A DNA stretch of 7,907 bases from Sphingomonas sanxanigenens (GTDB lineage: Bacteria > Pseudomonadota > Alphaproteobacteria > Sphingomonadales > Sphingomonadaceae). Both the position numbers and the translations under genes were made by a program. Position 1 is the stretch's first letter, and every line of letters starts with the position of its first letter. Positions 5,542-7,907 of the stretch are shown one piece after another. The notes beneath the pieces were generated by a model. That model worked only from the letters and a program-made list of their open reading frames with translations. It was not told the DNA's origin and did not search any database. The DNA is taken from assembly GCA_003240855.1 (NCBI GenBank), contig QFNN01000127.1, positions 1 through 7,907 on the forward strand, written 5' to 3'.

Positions 5542-6069
5542 ATGAAACTCAACGACATCCGCGACAATGACGGCGCCCGCAAGGGCCGCATGCGCGTCGG
5601 CCGGGGCATCGGTTCCGGCAAGGGCAAGACTTCGGGCCGCGGCCAGAAGGGCCAGAAGAGCCGCGAAGGCGTCTCGATCAACGGCTTCGAGGGCGGCCAG
5701 ATGCCGCTCCACATGCGTCTGCCGAAGCGCGGCTTCAACAACATCTTCGCCAAGGATTATGCGCAGGTGAACCTGGGCGTGATCCAGAAGCTGGTCGACG
5801 CTGGCAAGCTGGACGCCAAGAGCACGATCGACCATGCCGCGCTTAAGGCGGCGGGCGTCGCGCGCGGCGGCAAGGACGGCGTCCGCATCCTCGCCAAGGG
5901 TGAGTTTTCGGCCAAGCTGTCGTTCAACGTCGCCGGCGTTTCCAAGCCCGCGCGCGAGGCGATCGAGAAGGCCGGTGGTTCGGTCGACGTGATCGTCGTG
6001 GTGCCGGCCGCCGAGAAGGCCGCCGCGAAGAAGAACAGCGTTCGCGACGCGAAGAAGGCCAAGGGCTAA
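5542..6069 (+). CDS. rplO: 50S ribosomal protein L15
   Basis: L15 is a 50S assembly protein whose long N-terminal arm threads between 23S rRNA segments. The 175-residue product has that glycine-, arginine- and lysine-rich arm (residues 11-44, with GRGIGSGKGKTSGRGQKG) and the conserved GGQMPLHMRLPKRGFNN (51-67). The globular domain ends near VDVIVVVPA (148-156). A Lys/Ala-rich tail of about 20 residues follows, making it longer than E. coli L15 (144). The start is set by the typical MKLNDIRDNDGARK beginning. Unlike its neighbours it lies 45 bases after the previous stop and has only a weak ribosome binding site (AGCGAG, 5527-5532). Confidence 0.98.
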   Translation: MKLNDIRDNDGARKGRMRVGRGIGSGKGKTSGRGQKGQKSREGVSINGFEGGQMPLHMRLPKRGFNNIFAKDYAQVNLGVIQKLVDAGKLDAKSTIDHAALKAAGVARGGKDGVRILAKGEFSAKLSFNVAGVSKPAREAIEKAGGSVDVIVVVPAAEKAAAKKNSVRDAKKAKG

Positions 6070-6080
6070 GCCCCGCCGCT

Positions 6081-6117
6081 CGCGTCAGCGCGATCGGGCT
6101 TAGACAAGCGCGACGCG
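6081..6117 (+). promoter_or_regulatory. Long bulged stem-loop just after rplO
   Basis: CGCGTC (6081-6086), a bulged A, then GCGC (6088-6091) pair with GCGC (6108-6111) and GACGCG (6112-6117). This gives ten G-C-rich pairs closed by a 16-base loop. It starts 11 bases past the rplO stop. No T-run follows, so it is not a classical intrinsic terminator. It could protect the message's 3' end or act with the next hairpin. The right arm and part of the loop overlap the proposed secY promoter. Confidence 0.5.
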
Positions 6118-6128
6118 GACACTATATG
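6101..6128 (+). promoter_or_regulatory. Possible sigma-70-type promoter for secY-adk
   Basis: TAGACA (6101-6106) matches five of six bases of the -35 consensus TTGACA. TATATG (6123-6128) matches four of six bases of the -10 consensus TATAAT, with a 16-base spacer. Transcription would begin near 6135, about 80 bases before the secY start. It lies in the largest intergenic gap of the window, and ACTATATGAG is a rare A/T-rich patch in this GC-rich sequence. Judged by eye only. Confidence 0.4.
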
Positions 6129-6165
6129 AGGCGGCGGGGGGCGGTGACGCTTCCCGCCGTCTTTT
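6129..6165 (+). terminator. Terminator-like hairpin with T-run between rplO and secY
   Basis: Bases 6129-6138 (AGGCGGCGGG) pair with 6153-6162 (CCCGCCGTCT). This makes ten pairs including one G-U, around a 14-base loop. The right arm runs directly into TTT (6163-6165), so TTTT occupies 6162-6165. A GC-rich stem followed by a short T-run is the form of an intrinsic terminator, though the loop is large and the T-run short. It could partly end or attenuate transcripts from the ribosomal genes before secY. Confidence 0.45.
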
Positions 6166-6176
6166 CGTTTCACGCG

Positions 6177-6196
6177 TCCGGCGACTGCATGCCGGG
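6177..6196 (+). promoter_or_regulatory. Small hairpin before the secY ribosome binding site
   Basis: CCGGC (6178-6182) pairs with GCCGG (6191-6195), and T6177-G6196 adds a wobble pair; the loop is eight bases. It ends eight bases before the GAGG ribosome binding site (6205-6208) of secY. It is a weak structure and could be chance at this GC content. Confidence 0.25.
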
Positions 6197-6216
6197 CCGA
6201 TTTCGAGGTATCGCAC

Positions 6217-7584
6217 GTGGCATCCAGGGCCGACCAGTTGGCGTCCAGCATCAACCTGTCCAAGTTCGGGCAGGCGACCGAACTCAAGAAGCGCCTGTGG
6301 TTCACGTTCTGGGCGCTGATCGTTTTTCGCCTGCTCAGCTTCGTGCCGCTGCCGGGCGTCGATCCGACCGCGCTGTCGGCGCTGGCGCGCCAGACGCAGG
6401 GCGGCGTTCTCGATTTCTTCAACACCTTCTCGGGCGGTTCGCTCGCGCGCATGTCGCTCATCGCGCTGGGCGTGATGCCTTACATCACCGCGTCGATCGT
6501 GGTGCAGCTCTCGACCTCGCTGTCGCCCGCGCTCGCCGCGATCAAGAAGGAAGGCGAAAGCGGGCGCAAGCGGCTTAACCAGTACACGCGCTACGGCACG
6601 GTCGGCCTCGCGGCGATCCAGGGCTATTTCATCGCGGTCGGTCTTGAAAGCTTCGGCGCCTCGCAGGGCGTGGCGGCGGTCGTCGATCCCGGCATCCTGT
6701 TCCGCGTGACGGCGGTCGTCTCGCTGGTCGGCGGCACGATGTTCCTGATGTGGCTGGGCGAGCAGATCACCAGCCGGGGCGTCGGCAACGGCATTTCGCT
6801 CATCATCATGGCGGGCATCGTCGCGCAGCTTCCGGTGACGCTGGGCAACCTGTTCGAGGGCGGCCGCACGGGCAACATCTCGCCGCTGCTGATCGGCGGC
6901 ATCGTCGTCGTCGCGCTCGGCCTCGTCGCGTTCATCTGTTTCATGGAGCGCGCGCAGCGCCGCGTGCTGATCCAGTATCCCAAGCGCCAGACCCAGCAGG
7001 GGCTGATGCAGGCGGATCGCAGCCATCTGCCGCTGAAGATCAACACCTCGGGCGTGATCCCGCCGATCTTCGCGTCGTCGCTGCTGCTGATGCCGCTGAC
7101 CATCACTCAGTTCGCCGGCCAGCGCGTGCAGGGCGAGAGCAAGTGGGGTGACTTCATCATCACCCTCAATCAGTATCTGCAGCACGGATCGCCCATCTAC
7201 ATGGCGCTCTATGCGGCGGGCATCATCTTCTTCTGCTTCTTCTACACCGCTGTCGTGTTCAATCCCGAGGAGACGGCGGACAATCTGAAGCGGTATGGCG
7301 GCTTCATCCCCGGCATTCGCCCGGGCAAGAACACCGCCGACTATCTGGATTATGTGCTCACCCGCATCACGGTGATCGGCGCGGCCTATCTGACGCTGAT
7401 CTGCCTGCTGCCCGAATATCTGGTTTCGGCCGCCGGCATTCCCTTCTACCTTGGGGGGACCAGCCTTCTCATCGTCGTCAACGTGACGATGGATACGGTG
7501 ACGCAGATCCAGAGCCACCTTCTCGCTCACCAATATGGCGACCTCATCAAGAAGGCGAAGTTGAAGGGCGGGAAGCTGCGTTGA
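6217..7584 (+). CDS. secY: Protein translocase subunit SecY
   Basis: SecY is the pore-forming inner-membrane subunit of the SecYEG channel, through which SecA or ribosomes drive proteins. The 455-residue product shows about ten hydrophobic segments, near residues 27-45, 79-103, 125-144, 161-180, 190-208, 222-243, 275-299, 325-348, 378-400 and 406-425, with the plug region around 66-75. Both family signatures are present: GVMPYITASIVVQL (85-98) and LMWLGEQITSRGVGNGIS (177-194). The cytoplasmic loop GGFIPGIRPGK (361-371) holds R368, matching E. coli R357, which is needed for SecA function. The GTG start at 6217 is chosen because GAGG (6205-6208) sits eight bases upstream and the protein then begins in the usual way. 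It may have its own promoter in the 147-base leader. Confidence 0.98.
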   Translation: MASRADQLASSINLSKFGQATELKKRLWFTFWALIVFRLLSFVPLPGVDPTALSALARQTQGGVLDFFNTFSGGSLARMSLIALGVMPYITASIVVQLSTSLSPALAAIKKEGESGRKRLNQYTRYGTVGLAAIQGYFIAVGLESFGASQGVAAVVDPGILFRVTAVVSLVGGTMFLMWLGEQITSRGVGNGISLIIMAGIVAQLPVTLGNLFEGGRTGNISPLLIGGIVVVALGLVAFICFMERAQRRVLIQYPKRQTQQGLMQADRSHLPLKINTSGVIPPIFASSLLLMPLTITQFAGQRVQGESKWGDFIITLNQYLQHGSPIYMALYAAGIIFFCFFYTAVVFNPEETADNLKRYGGFIPGIRPGKNTADYLDYVLTRITVIGAAYLTLICLLPEYLVSAAGIPFYLGGTSLLIVVNVTMDTVTQIQSHLLAHQYGDLIKKAKLKGGKLR

Positions 7585-7615
7585 GTCTCACAATAAGGTT
7601 GCGGGAGGGGCGTTG

Positions 7616-7907
7616 GTGAACATCATTCTGCTTGGACCACCGGGGGCAGGGAAAGGCACCCAGGCGGCTCGGCTCGTCGAAGGGCGCGGCATGGTCCAGC
7701 TTTCGACCGGCGACATGCTGCGCGCCGCGGTGAAGGCGGGCACGCCTGTCGGCCTCAAGGCCAAGGCGGTCATGGATGCGGGCGAGCTGGTTTCGGACGA
7801 GATCGTGTCCGACCTGATTGGCGACAAGCTCGACACGATGGTTCCCGGACAGGGCGCGATCTTCGACGGCTATCCGCGCACCGCCGCGCAGGCCGAATCG
7901 CTCGACC
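7616..7907 (+). CDS. adk: Adenylate kinase, N-terminal part (partial at window end)
   Basis: Adenylate kinase interconverts ATP plus AMP with two ADP in the cytoplasm. The 97 complete codons present hold the P-loop GPPGAGKGT (7-15) with K13, the AMP-binding STGDMLRAA (30-38) with R36, and FDGYPRT (83-89) with D84 and R88. All four correspond to the E. coli catalytic or binding residues. The LID domain and C-terminus lie beyond the window. The start is a GTG, giving the standard MNIILLGPPGAGKGTQA; GGAGG at 7604-7608 lies seven bases upstream. A TTG one codon earlier (7613) is less likely. It follows secY by 31 bases with no terminator, so the two are probably co-transcribed. Confidence 0.97.
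   Translation, partial: MNIILLGPPGAGKGTQAARLVEGRGMVQLSTGDMLRAAVKAGTPVGLKAKAVMDAGELVSDEIVSDLIGDKLDTMVPGQGAIFDGYPRTAAQAESLD

Noticed and set aside
6126..6578. A 150-codon + strand frame beginning in the secY leader, possibly a leader peptide
   Set aside because: Its ATG lies inside the proposed -10 box, it has no ribosome binding site, and most of it runs out of frame through secY with an Arg/Ala-rich product.
6100..7533. A 477-codon open frame on the minus strand, antisense to secY
   Set aside because: Its translation is low-complexity and rich in Arg, Asp, His and Ala, with no recognisable domain or membrane segment. It is the mirror of a high-GC coding sequence with strong third-position bias. 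secY on the + strand explains the region fully.

Overview
The window is an uninterrupted run of ribosomal-protein genes, all on the + strand. It corresponds to the distal S10 operon, the whole spc operon, and the following secY-adk pair. The order is rplV (last 8 codons only), rpsC, rplP, rpmC, rpsQ, rplN, rplX, rplE, rpsN, rpsH, rplF, rplR, rpsE, rpmD, rplO, secY, adk (5' part only). The high-GC coding sequence and the protein style suggest an alphaproteobacterium, most likely in the Sphingomonadales. The clues are an S5 with a long Arg/Gly-rich N-terminal extension, an L14 starting MIQMQSNLDVADNSGAKRV, a two-cysteine S14 of 101 residues, and adk directly after secY. The lineage is inferred from memory of these families, not from a search.

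Layout. Bases 1-1652 hold the end of the S10-type block (S3, L16, L29, S17). A 50-base spacer at 1653-1702 sits exactly at the S10/spc boundary of E. coli and contains a perfect 8-bp hairpin. Bases 1703-6069 are the spc-type block (L14, L24, L5, S14, S8, L6, L18, S5, L30, L15). Its genes overlap by 1 to 8 bases or are separated by 1 to 45 bases. Bases 6070-6216 (147 bases) are the only sizeable non-coding stretch. They hold two stem-loops, a plausible sigma-70-type promoter, a terminator-like T-run and a smaller hairpin just before the secY ribosome binding site. Bases 6217-7584 are secY and 7616-7907 are the start of adk; both use GTG starts. No gene-free stretch exceeds 300 bases.

The ribosomal proteins build the 30S subunit (S3, S17, S14, S8, S5) and the 50S subunit (L22, L16, L29, L14, L24, L5, L6, L18, L30, L15). 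SecY is the channel through which nascent membrane and secreted proteins pass. Adenylate kinase balances the adenine nucleotide pool used by growth. All are core growth genes and read as intact.

I see no mobile element, CRISPR array, tRNA, phage gene or defence system, and no sign of a new multi-gene system. The points worth a second look are regulatory: the structured rplO-secY spacer, the hairpin at the S10/spc boundary and the hairpin around the rplN start codon. One is a protein feature, the RGG-repeat extension of S5.
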